DNA of 64,000 nt from Sambucus nigra (taxonomy: Eukaryota; Streptophyta; Magnoliopsida; Dipsacales; Adoxaceae): contig OX422217.1 in assembly GCA_949130495.1 (NCBI GenBank), positions 574,526,606 to 574,590,605 on the forward strand. Reading direction: 5' to 3'. Both the position numbers and the translations under genes were made by a program. Positions 1-13,033 of this stretch are shown one piece after another. The notes beneath the pieces are model-generated. The model was given only the letters and a program-made list of their open reading frames with translations. It searched no databases and had not been told where the DNA came from. Each line of letters begins with the position of its first letter. Position 1 is the first letter of the stretch.

Positions 1-270
1 AGGATGAGTAAATATTTCAAAGTTTTAAAGTGTTAACATTGGTATATTTTGAAAAATTATGTTGAGTTTGCTAACTGTTTGCGAAATAAAGTGTCATGCA
101 AAAATGGAAATTTTACAGGAAATGGACACTTGTTAAGTTTAAAGGAATTAAAAATGTCTTTATGTCTTAAAAAGAATAACTTTGCAAGTATTGTGAATTT
201 CTAGAATGATATGTATGTTTAACCCATTTATAGGATTTTAGGACTTAAAATCCATTTTCTCATGGATATA
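1..270. repeat. Direct repeat copy A1 (LTR-like), cut by window edge
   Basis: The first ~245-270 bases match 3521-3780 closely, with substitutions and small indels, in the same orientation. The two copies flank about 3.2 kb. The spacing and the leader-like sequence before the second copy suggest LTR parts of an old retrotransposon. No primer-binding site or target duplication was found, so a tandem duplication is equally possible. Confidence 0.5.
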
Positions 271-2559
271 GACAAAAAATACCAGGACATAAAAACATTT
301 TAGGGATATCGAAAAATCTTAGGGCCTGATCGCTTTGTGGAGATCATGGTTGGCAATGTCTTATCTAGTTCTTGGTGACGAATAAGAGTATACATTGTGC
401 CCTCAGGTAAATGATTAGGTTCGACTTATGGAATGTGTTGTGTCTGGTGGTAGGATGTGGAAAGTTTGGTAATAACCTTGGGTTATCGACCAATTTTAAA
501 GGAATCATTTTATATAGCCATGGGTAAGCCTGCCAAAATTTAATATAAATAGGTAGTGTAATATTTCGAGGTGAAATTGGAGATTCATATCATGACTGGG
601 TGTAATACTCATTGTCTTGCGGAGACCGATGTAGAGAGGATCGAATTATATTTATACGAGTAATAAGATGCATTATAGATTTGGCAAAAGATATTATTGA
701 GCCCACACTTATTGCAAAGTTGATGAGATGATTGAGACATAGTGGCTATATCCACGTGAGTTTATAGTATATGTTAGAATAGTTCTACGAGGGAAACATA
801 TAGGCCTTGGATCTTCTTGTTTGAATCGTGTGAACTCGAGAGTGTACATCCAAGTGGTGTTTGTTGCCATCCTATTTTTAATGACGAGCAGTTGGCCATA
901 ATATGGAGTCAATCTAATTGAACTTCGTGATATGTGAGAATAACTTGATTATGATAATGGTTGTGATACTATATGTGTTCCGTAGAACCGGGAGTTGCTT
1001 AACGAGACATTAGGTGCGATCAAGCTACGGTAAAGTGATATGATAATATAGGTGGGTTTGGACGATGACTTTATAGCTAATTAGATAAACAATGTTGGTG
1101 CCGGTAAAGGCATTTACAGTCGCTAACTAGGTGGCCTGTGTTTTTGGCAAAGGGGTAAGAAGGGGGCCTTACTCCCAAGGAGGGGAGTCGGATTTACTTT
1201 TTAGAGAATGAAAGGTTCGTATGTTTCTTTCACGTTGTGAGGGAGAATGGGTGTGATTCGATTCATCATGATTGGTGATGCAAGCCATGGTATGTGTCTA
1301 GGATATTGCTCGACAAGACGTCTAGGACGAGCGATAAGACTTAGAGCATATGGAATGTGTTCACTTTTTCAAATAAATGCGTGACGCGTACGGGTAGGAT
1401 TTTCTCAAAATGGTGGATTGATCCTTCAAACTCTTGTGTGTTCCTTTTGATTTCAATAATCGAATATCGGTATTCTCACGTATGTGGTAACTCAAATTGG
1501 TACCATGTCATGGTATGGCGCAGTTGGGTCTGGTAGAGCGTGATGGACTGGATATGGTCAATCCAAATCGATAACTGGGTGCTACCTTTCTAAGTTATTC
1601 AGCTATTGCATAAAGTTTTGTGTATGGGTGGCTGTGATTTTGGCCACTCGATTTGCTCATAGTATTGGCCTTTCTTAGGAATGGTGATCTTTTCGACTAG
1701 CCGACATGAAAGTCAGTAGCTCTAGTTTTCAAGACCAGAATGATGGCTTGAGTATATTGTCTAGTGCTAGAAATTAAGAAAAACTTAGCACACAGTGTTT
1801 ATTTTTTCATGGGGAGTGGATTATTATAAGGATCAAGTGAGTGAACTAAAGTGAGACACCTAAGGTAGTACTAGGGTCATCAGAGTGATACAACAGAAGG
1901 TGTCAGCCGAATGCATGTTGATGATTTAGTAGGTGTATTACTTCTCGAAGTGAGAAATTAGGATTGTATGGTTAATGGAAATTCATGCTAGCTGCATAGT
2001 TGGGAAAACCTGAAAATTTACGAAGCTTGGGATGTGTAGCCCTAAGATTGGAAATAGCTCTAGATGATGAACATAATGATTAGTTGTACTACGGTTCACT
2101 TTTGGGTGAGTGTTGATCATTTAATAAGGTTGCCCGTGGAGGTGCCAATTTACTATGGGGTACTTGCAAAAGTGGTCCTAGAACTTGTTTGAACATAATC
2201 ATTAAGTGAGTGGGGACTTGAACTTGGTTATATTACTCTCATAGTTAGGTAGGTGGTGAATGTTAAAGCTTGTAGCATGTGGACATTTGGTGACAAACAC
2301 CATGTGAGGGCACATAATGTGATTTTTGTATCGAGGACTTTGATGATTTTATCTGAAAGGATTTCTATGACTTAGAATGATAGTAGGTAAACTCCACGAA
2401 TTTAAATAATGGATTGATCGAGAATTTCAAGGATGATATTACCCAATGAGGAAATTTTTTAATACCTTGACCTAATGTTTCATTTGAATTTTGTATAATT
2501 TTGCTAAAGTGGGGTCCGATGATAATTGTTGAAATTATGGGTAAAATTGGAATCCGGAG
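271..2559 (+). other. Degraded retrotransposon-like sequence without usable ORF
   Basis: There is no ORF of note on either strand. Around 2098-2170 the plus strand reads W-V-x-V-D-H-L-I-R followed by a short stretch. This weakly resembles the W-V-x-V-D-R-L-T-K block of Ty3/gypsy integrases, but the reading frame breaks soon after. This is an inference from a few residues only. The rest could be old noncoding element sequence. Confidence 0.2.
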
Positions 2560-2745
2560 GGCTCGAACGAAAGTAGGATTGTTCAAATGAGATTTAGGTC
2601 TCATTAGAAGCACGGGATCGAACGAGCTTCAAACGAAACCCCATTGTATCACTTTCAAATGTCGTTTTAAAGTCATTAGAAGCCATGAATCGAACGAGAT
2701 TCCCTTATTATTCGAATGACGCTTAATGTTATTCGATAGACGAAT
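2560..2745. repeat. Cluster of CGAACGA-type short motifs
   Basis: Several spaced motifs of the form TCGAACGA, TTCGAATGACG and TTCAAACGA lie here. Two share a longer context: TCATTAGAAGC, then a few bases, then ATCGAACGAG. The same TTCGAACGA motif is clustered in the SIRE-like LTRs at 29141-29220 and 40351-40430, which belong to a different family. Confidence 0.5.
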
Positions 2746-2919
2746 TTCAAATTTTGTTAATAAGATTGGCCTTGTGTGCTGTCACATTCTAAACCCTTGA
2801 TTTGATGAGATAACGAGCTCCCATGAGCCCAGACTGGGAAACAGAAATTTTTAGGTTTTGAAGGGTTTTTATAAGGGTTTGTTTGGCTCATTTGGGTCAT
2901 TTTGAAGAGAGGAGAAGAT

Positions 2920-2920
2920 G

Positions 2921-2952
<32 letters not shown>

Positions 2953-3006
2953 AGAAGAAGAAGAAGAAGAAGAAGAAGAAGAAGAAGAAGAAGAAGAAGA
3001 AGAGAG
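2920..3006. repeat. (GAA)n trinucleotide microsatellite
   Basis: About 85 bases are almost pure GAA on the plus strand, starting with imperfect GAAGAAGAGG units. The poly-Lys, poly-Arg and poly-Leu ORFs crossing it come only from the repeat. It lies just upstream of a TATA-like sequence (CTATAAATC near 3068). Confidence 0.95.
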
Positions 3007-3520
3007 AGGGTGGAGCAGTCTCCCACCATTATTGGCTTCTCTTCACAATCACACCACCATTCTACCTCTATAAATCATCACAATCTTATATTATTCCACC
3101 ACATTCAAGCCCACAACACCCATTTTGCACCATTATTGAGTGGTGATATGAATTTGTGGAGCTCAATTGGGGGTTCTTGAAGATGGCGAACAAAGCTTCC
3201 ATGGAGTTTGAGGAGAGTTTTTTGGGTCTTTGCTTGGAAGCTTAAATGGAGCACACATGGATGATGCATTTGGTAAATCCTTGAGGCCACAATTGGAGGT
3301 GGGGTTTTCTCCTCATACACCAACTTCTCTACCAACATTTGAAGTCTTTGAGGTGGGGAAATCTATCCTTAGTATTTAAGACTCTGTTTGCATTATTAGT
3401 AGTCTTGTTGTTAAAGTACATAAGTAGAATGCACATTAATAAATGATGGTTTCTAGTAGATTAATATTAAACATTTTTATGGAATAAAAATGTTAGAAAA
3501 ATGTAATTTTTTGGAAATAA
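3007..3520 (+). promoter_or_regulatory. Leader-like region with TATA-like box
   Basis: CTATAAATC near 3068 follows a CT-rich stretch and is followed by ~450 bp of leader-like, ORF-poor sequence up to repeat copy A2. This resembles the U3/R/U5 order of plant LTRs. No transcription start can be proved from sequence. Confidence 0.25.
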
Positions 3521-3780
3521 GGATAAGTAAATATTTCAAAGTTTGAAGTGTTAAAATTGGTATATTTTGAAAAATTATGTTGAGATTTCTAACTATTTGC
3601 GAAATAAAGTTTCTTGGAGAAATGGAGATTTTAGGGAAAATGGACACTTGTTAAGTTTAAAGAAGTTAAAAATGTCTTTTTGTATTAAAAATCATAATTT
3701 TGCAAGTATTGTGAATTTCTAGGATTAAATGCATGTTTAACCCATTTATAGGATTTTAGGACTTCTCGTGGATATAAACT
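3521..3780. repeat. Direct repeat copy A2 (LTR-like)
   Basis: Second copy of the repeat at 1-270. The match runs from the shared GTAAATATTTCAAAGTTT block to GGATTTTAGGACTT, then the two copies diverge. In A1 the sequence continues with a few more bases before CATGGATATAGAC, where this copy reads CGTGGATATAAAC. Confidence 0.6.
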
Positions 3781-5660
3781 TTTAGTATTTGATAATAAAT
3801 ATGTGAACAAGTTAAAAGGAGGTTTTGTTAGGTTTAGACAAAGAAATAAGAAAAGTGGAAATTCTAATATTCAAAGTGTGCGAAAGGGGGGGGGGGGGGG
3901 GGGGTTAAAGATGTGATGAATATAAGGATGTATGACTTCATGTATTGAGAACAAAATAAAAAGAAATAACATTTTCTTATAGAATTAGTCTTACGAGTAA
4001 TTAGATTTCTTGAATAAAGAGAGTAAAGAAATATCTAATTTGGATATATGGTTAGTAAAGGTGTTAGATAAGTGTTAATGGTTATACATTAGGAAGTTGG
4101 TGCGTATACCTTAATAATATTTTGAAAGATTAACACTTATGAATTTAGAAAGGAAATAATGGAATAAATAGACTTCTAACTTAAGAATAATGGTACTCCG
4201 AATGTTAAAAAGGTGTATAAGTTTTGAAAGCACTTAAGAAGAAGGGTTAGTAACTTAAAGGTGCGTTGGAAAAACAACACTTATGAGAAGTTTGCAAACA
4301 AATGGGTAAATGGTAATTTTACTTAAAGTGGATCACTTTTATGAAATAAAATTGTTGAAATATCTGTTACACAAATTGGTCATAAATGAAGATGATTTTT
4401 GGAACAAAAATAAAAGTTTTAGTGTAAAGGACATGAAACGATAATCATAAAGTGTAACACAAATTGGTGAGAAACCCAGGGTATGGCTTTGGCCGGGTAA
4501 AAAGGGAAATAAGGAATAATGTTGACATTTGTAAAATGTTAAAACACATAGAAGGAACTTGAATGACACCGAGAGAATTAAAGAAGGCCTAGAGCTGTCG
4601 GGTGAAATACCCAAAATCACTGGTCAAAGTATATGGTCGCGTCGTAGACGGTGTGGAGCCCATTAAAGTACGCAGTTATTGGAAGACTCTGAGAAAAAAA
4701 GATAAAGGAACACAAAACATGTCAAGAAATGGTTTGTGTAGTAAAATGTATTAATACAACCTAACTTGAATGAATTAACGAATGTTCTGGTAAAGGATAA
4801 AGTGGAAAAAAATCGTGTACATTGATTAGTGTCCATAAAGTAAAGGAAAGGGAATGTGTAATGGTAAATAGTTGAGTTAAGCAACATAAGAAGGCGTAAG
4901 CCGTAATATACTCAAAGGTGTGTTGTGAAAGGTTTTCAAAGGTTAAAGAAGTATTTTCTAACATGATGTTCGTGAGTGTTGAAAGAGGTTATTTTCAATG
5001 AAAATACTAAGGTGTGTCGCTTTAAATGGAAAGGGTATTTTTGATAAAGTAATGGTTCTTATTAAACAAAGTGTAGTGGTTTTAAGCATTTAACCTCATG
5101 TGTCAAATAGAGGGATAAATCTCAAGTTAAGAAAGAATAAGTCTTTTATGAGATTAAGGTAAATTAATCGGGTTAAATAATTTTTTCGGAAGTAAAATGG
5201 TTTCAGGAATTAAGCATATATATATGAATCTATACATGTAAAAGTTAGTTGTATATGCATGTAGTTATAACGTGTAGACTCTTCTTTGCGTCGTTCGTTT
5301 CTATACGGTGTCTTATATATTCCCACTGGGCGTTGGTTCACAGCCTTATCTTTGTTACGACAATTTGGGCACTATTTTGTATTTTAATAGCGTTATACAG
5401 GTAATTATCTTATTTAATTTTACGTTATTAGTCATGTATGCTTGGACTATGGGAATGCTTCCCACGGCTCCCTCACGTAGTTTGAACTCGCAATTGGAAT
5501 CGCATGTTAAACAAGTGAAACGTTAATTAAAATAAAACTATAATGGTGACATTATATTAGTTGTTTCATTGCACTTCATACCTAATGCTCGGGTCAGACT
5601 AGGTTGACCACGGGTAACCCCTAAATCTGGGTCATCTCGTTACGGATGAACAACATCCCA
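3781..5660. other. AT-rich noncoding stretch with a 19-base G run
   Basis: No supported gene. A run of 19 G lies at 3886-3904. The end of this stretch (about 5420-5660) has the look of a gypsy LTR tail, with short GC-rich patches in AT-rich sequence, but no diagnostic end was found. ORFs of 60-93 codons here show no recognisable domain. Confidence 0.3.
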
Positions 5661-6800
5661 GGTAAAGAGATTTTAATTACCTTTAGTTTAGTGTAGTTTT
5701 TTTGTTTGAACTTAAACATGTAAATATTTACTTCCTCTGTTTGAAGAGATTATATAGGTGTACCAATTTCGATATCCATTATTATATAAACTACAATTTG
5801 AAGATAGTGTATGTCTATAAAGTCATACATGTTAAACTTTCATGGGAAGTAACTGAAGTGCTACAAATTTTGTTATCATTGGGTTCTTAGAGCTTGAATG
5901 GTGGATAAAACTTTATTTGACTGAATTTCTAACACTTTTTATAATAAATATGGGTAATGAAATTGATGTTACTAATTACCTATTGAATTTATAACTCCTT
6001 TTAACTTTAATTTTACTCTTTGTATCTATATGAAATTTTGTTAGCTATGTTTGTTAAATGTTTTTATATAGATTTTTCTGGATTCAAATTAGGTGTAAGT
6101 ACAAGCACTATACTTAGAGGAATCAAGCTGACATTAAATTTGTTTCATAAAACTTACTTTATGTTGTATTTTACTCAGACCATACTTATTTGTTGTTTAG
6201 TAGTGTCCCATCCCATTTTGATGTTGCACCTGAAAAACTAGTGCTTTTGCAGCAGTAGCCTGCCAATCTTGCAACACACCTACCCTCAAGAGATATTAGC
6301 TTGACAAGTTGTAACATTGTTGACTCGATGTAGAGGAAAAATAATTGTAGACAAATGTGAACTAAGATATCTTCCAACCCTTTTGTCAGCCTCAAATTTC
6401 TTCCTTATGATGATAGCAAGAGGTTAGTACATCTCAACCTACTGCCATTAACACTCTATTATATATTTCAGGACCTTTCGTGAACTCCTTTATTGATATG
6501 AATATTATACTTATATCATAGTAGCTAAAGGTTTTTAATAATTTATTATTAATGGTTTCATTCTTTTGATTTTAAAATGGGAGACAAGTTTCTACTTGTA
6601 TGAGCTCAATGGAATGCTACTCACATTTTTCGTATATTTGAATTAGAGATATTAAAAATAGTTTGTAAAATTATGTTATAGACGATAATATATGATATGA
6701 TCCCAACCATATGTATTTTTTGTGGGGATAAAAAACATAAAAGGTTGAATAGTTGTACCTTCCTCTCTATATCATCGTATCCTAAAAACAATTATATTGA
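5661..6800. other. AT-rich stretch, no recognised feature
   Basis: Short unrelated ORFs only. A TTTTGCAG acceptor-like site near 6250 is followed by a short open stretch that I could not assign to any family. Confidence 0.3.
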
Positions 6801-7020
6801 GAATAAAATTATCTTTGTGCCTTCAGGCATGGGCAATCCTCTATTAATTTTGCTATTGGGATATATTTTATTTCTTAAACATGGTGGATAATCTTATAAA
6901 CTAAGGGAACTTTTCCCAAATTTTCTAAATTGCTTATACATTTGTGTTGTAACGAAACTTTATGGCTTAAATTTATACATTTGTGTCGGTGGATACTTTT
7001 TTTTCTAAATACCACTTTCA
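6801..7020 (+). repeat. Partial Helitron-family copies
   Basis: GTGCCTTCAGGCAT followed by GGGCAATCC resembles the hairpin and tail that end the Helitron-like copy at 16845. Here the final CTAG has become CTAT. Directly after it, AACATGGTGGATAATC and TACATTTGTGTTGTAAC match the internal unit at 16571-16660. Two fragments of one family therefore seem to lie side by side. Confidence 0.35.
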
Positions 7021-7349
7021 CAGTTTAGTAAGTTCAATTTATTTCTATCCTATGTTTGACATATCAAGTTAGTTTTTATTAAACTAAATTTGTATCATTT
7101 TTTGTAATTTTTCTTATGTTTTATTATACTTTGATTTTATTTTTCAACTACTCCCTCACTCTATCACTTATTGGGCTCACAAGATCTGTATTTATTTATT
7201 TAATTGTTTGTATGATCATTACTGGCCATCTAAAGATACTATGGGAAATTAGAGACATCGATGTTAGTTTATAGCTAAATAAAATCATATGTAATTTTTT
7301 TAATAATTCGATCAGGTAGATAAGTTGTATGTAGCGTGCTGATTTTGGG

Positions 7350-7354
7350 TTACT
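7350..7354. repeat. Target site duplication TTACT (left)
   Basis: TTACT directly precedes the LTR start TGTAACACC. The same five bases follow the LTR end at 20358-20362. A 5-bp duplication is usual for Ty3/gypsy integration. Confidence 0.75.
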
Positions 7355-8327
7355 TGTAACACCTCGTATATTTGGCCTTTAATTAATTAATTAATTTTGT
7401 AGATTTTGAATTACTTGTGTGTCATAAGTTAATTGAATTGATTATTATTAATATTATTTACATATTAATTCGGCGAGTAAACGATTAATATTTATGGGAT
7501 TTAAATTTACTAAGTGAATAGTAATAATTTACTAAGTTAATGAGTGATATTAACTGTTAGTAAAATAATTTAGATGCCAATTCTGAGTGTACGATTGATT
7601 GCAGATGGGTCAAAATAGTTAGAAAGGAGTACCCATGGGTAGTAAATAGGTCTCGGAGCATTTTTAGGCATAACCAAACCCACATGGGGGTTGACTTAAT
7701 AAACCCTAAAAGTGAGAGGGTTTGACAACCATAACTCATTTAAGAAAACCTAATCAAGTAGAGAACAAAAGAGGGAGCAATTAGAGAAACCTTGGGAGCT
7801 AAAAGCAAGAACAAGAGTTGTTAATCTTCATCAAATCCATAGTCTACTACAAGAGATTCAAACCCTACAAACACTATAAGGCAAGTGGATAAATTGTTGT
7901 GAATTTATAATTATGATAATAAATTCATATCATATCATGTGTACTCAAAATCCGATTTGGGTGGGATGTTGTATGTAAATGGATTTTTTGGGTAAATTAC
8001 TCTTGTAGGATAATTGATTGATGAATTATTGGTATTATTCTTGTTAGAAACTAAATTCAGATTTATATGTGGGCAAATCTTGAGTAATTGATGATGTATT
8101 AATATCAATTTCAAGTCTAGATATAATACCCATTTCGTGAATCAATTTGACTATAGTGTAATTGTTGGGTTTGAGGCTAACATTGAGTTCTAATCTACTA
8201 GACAAGGGAGAAAAATTATTTGGCATAGATCAATTGGGAATTGGTTGGTTTGAAAGAGGATTTAAAAAGCTTTAGATTTCAACAATGGAGGTAAAAGGCA
8301 GTATGGGAAGAGCTGGCCACCCAGCCT

Positions 8328-8360
8328 GGTCGACCGCGCCTGGGAACCCGGTCGACCGCG
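8328..8360. repeat. Pair of GGTCGACCGCG palindromic motifs
   Basis: Two identical GGTCGACCGCG motifs, 22 bases apart, lie about 1 kb from the LTR start. The related LTRs at 52643-52720 and 59897-59970 carry TCGATCGA clusters at a similar depth. Confidence 0.8.
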
Positions 8361-8683
8361 AGTGCCAAATATGGTGTAATTCGGTCCTTTTTTGTTGTTT
8401 TTCTTTACTTTAATTGTTTTAATGTCACTAGAGTTTTCTTATTGTAATAATTAAATGGAAATTATGCCTAAATTATTAACACGAATAAATGGAGTGTGGA
8501 ATTTATTAGTGGGATTTAATAAAGAGGTGAATTATGGGCCAAGTGAGTGGGTTCAGAAATTATGAGTAAGAGGCATACCATAGTAAAAATTAATTAAAGA
8601 GAGATTAATTAAATTAAGAGTCGGGATATAGACTCGGGTATATTTTAGGCTAGTGCTACGGGTTTTGTGCATGGTAAAGCTGA

Positions 8684-8773
<90 letters not shown>
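8684..8773. repeat. (CT)n(AT)n microsatellite
   Basis: About 25 bases of CT are followed by about 65 bases of AT. The AT tract is where the LTR is interrupted. It resumes as AT at 19021-19050. Confidence 0.95.
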
Positions 8774-8776
<3 letters not shown>

Positions 8777-8999
8777 AGGAGTAGAAGTTGTTGCACTATT
8801 TCATAAGATGATAACTTAATTAGACGCTAGGATTGTGCCAACAAGTCTAAAAATGAAGGGTTGAGATTGTTTTAAACATTTTCCCCATTTGACCCTTTAC
8901 TTTTTATTTCTACCATTAATTGATATCTCTCTTCTACTAAAAACAAAGGCTAAATCAGTAAGTGTACAACACAGATATTTCGGCTAAATCCAATAGTGT

Positions 9000-9224
9000 A
9001 TAGGGTGCCTACGTTTCACTTTCTCTCTCTTACTTTAATTTGAAAACACCACTCCCAAATGTCACACCCTCTTCTCTCACATGCTCCTGTCAGACTGAGA
9101 AAAATCTCATCGGGTTTGCTCTTATCTCCATCAACTACCACCATCAATAAACTACAATCCTCACTCAGTTCATATTCGGTTTGTTCGAACAATAATCTTT
9201 AGAGCTTCCAGCACCCACACCCCG
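9000..9224 (+). other. Leader-like exon ending in a strong splice donor
   Basis: CT-rich TTTCTCTCTCTTAC, then C/A-rich leader-like sequence, ends at CACCCCG followed by GTAAGTAATTTTTTT, a consensus plant 5' splice site with a T-rich intron start. It could be the 5' untranslated exon of a gene inside the insert. No coding exon could be linked to it except possibly the MULE fragment 3.8 kb downstream. Confidence 0.3.
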
Positions 9225-12200
9225 GTAAGTAATTTTTTTTCTTTGTAATTTAGGGTTTTGGTATTTTTTTCTCTTTTTCTTGGCTCCACATTGCTTTCGA
9301 TTTTGGATCCAACCAATCTAACAGGTACTTCCTATATATTTGTTTTTTGGATCTCAAATCGTGAGTCGATGGTAACGATTACCATTCAGCCACCAATGTT
9401 TGAATCTACGATCGTGAGTCGATGGGATCTCAAATCGTTAGTGGATGCTAATGATCGTGAGTTGAAGGGGACATTGGAAGGCTGAGATCGATCCATTGAC
9501 TGTATTCCCTTCACTGTCACTGTCAGTGTTATTTTATATGAGTGTTCTTTAGTAGATCATGAGCGCGGTGCTATATGTGTGTTGGACGGGGAAGGGAGGC
9601 TTGGTTAGTTTCTACACAAATTTTGATATTATCAGGTTTTAATTGAGAAAATGAACTTTGTTGTTTGGACACTACAGTAGGGTTCTTTGGGTCATTATAC
9701 AAATTTTTTGGCTTATGTTTAGCTTTTTGGGGGTTTCATCATAGAGTTCTATTTTTTTTTGTATTTTTAGGTTTAGGATATAAGCACACTGATCAGCCAT
9801 TTTTTTTGGAACTTTAGATTGTAGTTGTCATTAAAATTGAACTAATTTTGGTTTGTTTTTACTCATGTTCTAATGTAGTAGAAAAAGATGGGACACTCTG
9901 TTTATTAACTGTTTGAGTGTGCCTTTAAGTAGTTTTGTGGCCAACTTTTTTGTTTCTACTTACCCTTCAATACATTGCAAAACGTTTTTTCCTTTAGCTC
10001 TAATTTGTTGATTGTTTAAGTCTTTTCATTCATAATTTGGTCACATTTATTGCAGTATAAGTGGCCCGTTAATGATATGTTTCCATTTTTATTATGTTTT
10101 ATTCAAATTAATAGATTTGTTCAAATTAGAGTTATAGATTTGTTTAAATTAAGTTTTATCTACAGATTTAGGGCTTTGTAACACCATTGTTTTATAATTT
10201 AGGGCTTTGTAACACCATTGTTTATGTTTATAATTGTGTTTTGGAATCTAATTATTTTGTGTGTGTTTTTTTCGTTTTTAGCTCAAGATATGTATACTCT
10301 CCAATTTTGAGATCTAAACAGGTAAATCTGAATTTTCAAGTTTGCAATTTCGATTTACGTTTCCATATTTACTTTCTTAGTTAATCTTCATAGTAGTAAA
10401 TTAGATTGTAATGGGGGTTTAGAAAGTACGTGTTATGATTGAATTATCATAATATTTATATGTATGTTTATTTATGTCTTATTGAAGAGGTAAATTGTTT
10501 ATATAAAATTCTCTGCTCAATCTCTTATTTTCCTTTTAGAACTATCTGCGAGGAGTCAGTGTCTATGTTTCTACATATCTCTATTCCAAATTGTTCGAAT
10601 GTTAAAATTATGGTATTTTTTAAATGTCTTAGTCCCTCACTATTTTTATACGTGTTTCTTCGCAGTTTGATGAAACAAATCTTCTTCACTGATCAACATT
10701 CGAGATTTCATGGGATTTCAATAGGGTGAGCTTCTTTGGATTTCTTATTATTCTCAAAGTAATGAATTTTTTCTTTCATTATTGTTGATTTTAATTCTAC
10801 TATGTTCACACTAGACACTCATATGGTTCTCACATTTTTTTTCCAAATTTTTAGAATCCTTAGTTTCAGTTTAAAACTCTAGCTTTCGAAATAAGGAAAT
10901 CTCACATTATAGATTATTCAATAGAAGCATTTGTATTCACATTATAGATGAGATACCTCTCTTATGTGTTCACACTACTTCTGTAATTAAGGGTTATTTC
11001 ATTTTAGGTGTACAATTGAGGTGCAAGATGCATATTCTAATGAGGTTGATGTGTGTGGAGGTATACCATAGTAATTATTTATTTAAATATGGTTCATCTA
11101 TGGAAAATTAGTTTCTGTACAGATATTTTTTATGCATTTGGGCTGTAAAATTAAGTCTTGATTAGTGTATTAATCCCTCCAAGACACTTTAAATGTTTAT
11201 ATATTGTGATTGACATAAGTGGGCCAACTAACTCTATTGCATACAATATTATTTGGGGATATGGGATGAAGAAGACTCATTTTGATGGTTTACATTTTGG
11301 ATGTCTGGGACTTTTCTTGGGATCTTTGCGTATAAGGTGCAGGTTTGTGCTCCCTGGGATATTTGGATATTATTGTTTAGTTGCTAATATGTTGCTAATA
11401 CATTGTATTTCTCCTATCCTCTTTATTATTTTTAAATTAAATACATAGTTGATATGTTCGCCAAAGATAGGAAACACAACCGTTAAAAACTTTCTTGCAT
11501 TTTTAGGTATTTTTCCACCCTTGATGGCAGCAGTTGCTGCTCCAAAAGAAATGCTAACCACTTGAAATCTGTATAACTGAAGCGTCGACTTCTTTTTCCT
11601 TCACATCCTCCTCCACAGGTATGGTTTGGTCCCCATTTGCAACATGGTTTGTACTATTATAGGCAATGAAGAGCATATGATTTCCATGTTAGAGGGTGTT
11701 AATTTTTTCTGGTACTAAAATATTTTAATCATTCGATTGGAGGTTTGTGGCGTCGCTAAATAGTTAGACCTTGGCAGTTTTTCTTGATATGGATGATTCT
11801 AATCCTAGGCATGCGATTGTTGATTTTTGGCTCGATTTATGATGTGAGTTTTGGTTCAATTTTTGTTCATTTTTTTTCAAATAGGGTTTTGTTTTAATTT
11901 GTTACAGTTTTCCTATTTTTGCAGTTAACACTATAATGGATTTTGTCCATCTCCTGCTCTCTATTCACTCATTATTTAAGGTTCAATATCCCCTCAAGTT
12001 ATATGGCTCAATACACCTAGCAAACTTGATGTTTGACAAAATGGCAAGGTGAGCCATTTTATCACTTTTTACCACGAAGCTTAATAACATCCAAATATTC
12101 TACTCTCCCCCCCCCCCCCCAAGTCAAATCTATTTTGTATAATAAATTATAACATTCTTTCACTTTCTTTACATTTGTCTTTATATGCTTTGTAAGAAGA

Positions 12201-13033
12201 TAATTTCCCAATCTAACAAAGACGATGATGTTGATTTTTGTTCTTTGAGGTCTTATTATAGTTATTGGATCGATATCATCTATACTTCACATAACAGGGC
12301 CTTATCAGTAGTACTTAGTTCAGGGTGTTGTGGACATGTTCCTTCTTAGTACTGAGTTCTTTAACCCATAGGGTATGACTTCAATAATTTGATTGTTTTT
12401 TATCTCCCTTTAATTGATGGAAGTCATCTTTAGTGTTCCTTTTACCACTTCCTATGGTGGTCGCCCACTCTCAAATGTCACCATACCACTGAGGCTAAAA
12501 TATTTTAAATATATTTTTGGACTTTTTGGCTTCAATGAACAAGTATTTTGGTAACTAATGGGATACAATTATTTAAAAACTCACTACGTGAATCTGGGAA
12601 AGGGAGGATCATCATTTATGAATCATGCACAAACTGTGTGCAAATAGTTTATCTGGGCATTTAAGAACTCTTTTTTTTTTTTTGATGAAATCTTGATAAC
12701 ATCCCCGATGCAAAACTGATCTTACCGAGGTGGAGCTTTTGATCCAGGTGTGGTGTATGTTCATCTTGAAGTCCCGTTTATTTATAGGTATTTTTAAACA
12801 TCTTTTCTTAACAATATTGTGAGAATTTACAGGGATATATGTTACTTTCCTGAATGAAATTTAGATTTTGTTACTGAGCCTTGGAGTTTTGGGGGGTATG
12901 TTATGATGAAGTTGTTTATCATCTATTGTGGTTTAATTATTTTTTAGGTATTTGCCCTTAAATAATCTGTTTGTTTAAGAATTTTTTTTTTACTCACTGT
13001 CATATTTGGATCCTTAGTTGGTGTATCTAACAG
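9225..13033 (+). other. T-rich intron-like sequence, no supported exon
   Basis: Plus-strand T-rich sequence with scattered donor- and acceptor-like sites, such as CTCCACAG before GTATGG near 11618. A 31-bp unit is duplicated in tandem at about 10167-10228 (TTTAGGGCTTTGTAACACC). There is a 14-base C run at 12107-12120. Open frames of 60-96 codons show no recognisable domain. Confidence 0.3.

Larger units (their letters stand above)
7355..8773 (+). mobile_element. Solo LTR of Tekay-like Ty3/gypsy, left part
   Basis: It starts TGTAACACCTCGTATATTTGG and continues with GCCTTTAATTA, matching the start of the minus-strand LTR that ends at 61090 (TGTAATACCCCGTAT, then GGCCTTTAATTA). The left part runs through leader-like sequence and a GGTCGACCGCG pair to a CT/AT microsatellite, where a 10.2-kb insert begins. 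Its remainder is 19020-20357. Without the insert the LTR would be about 2.75 kb, close to the 2.5-3.0-kb LTRs of the element at 50783-61090. No internal region or second LTR adjoins it, so it is a solo LTR. Confidence 0.75.

Noticed and set aside
2757..3180. Poly-Leu, poly-Lys and poly-Arg ORFs
   Set aside because: Produced by the GAA microsatellite. No flanking domain.
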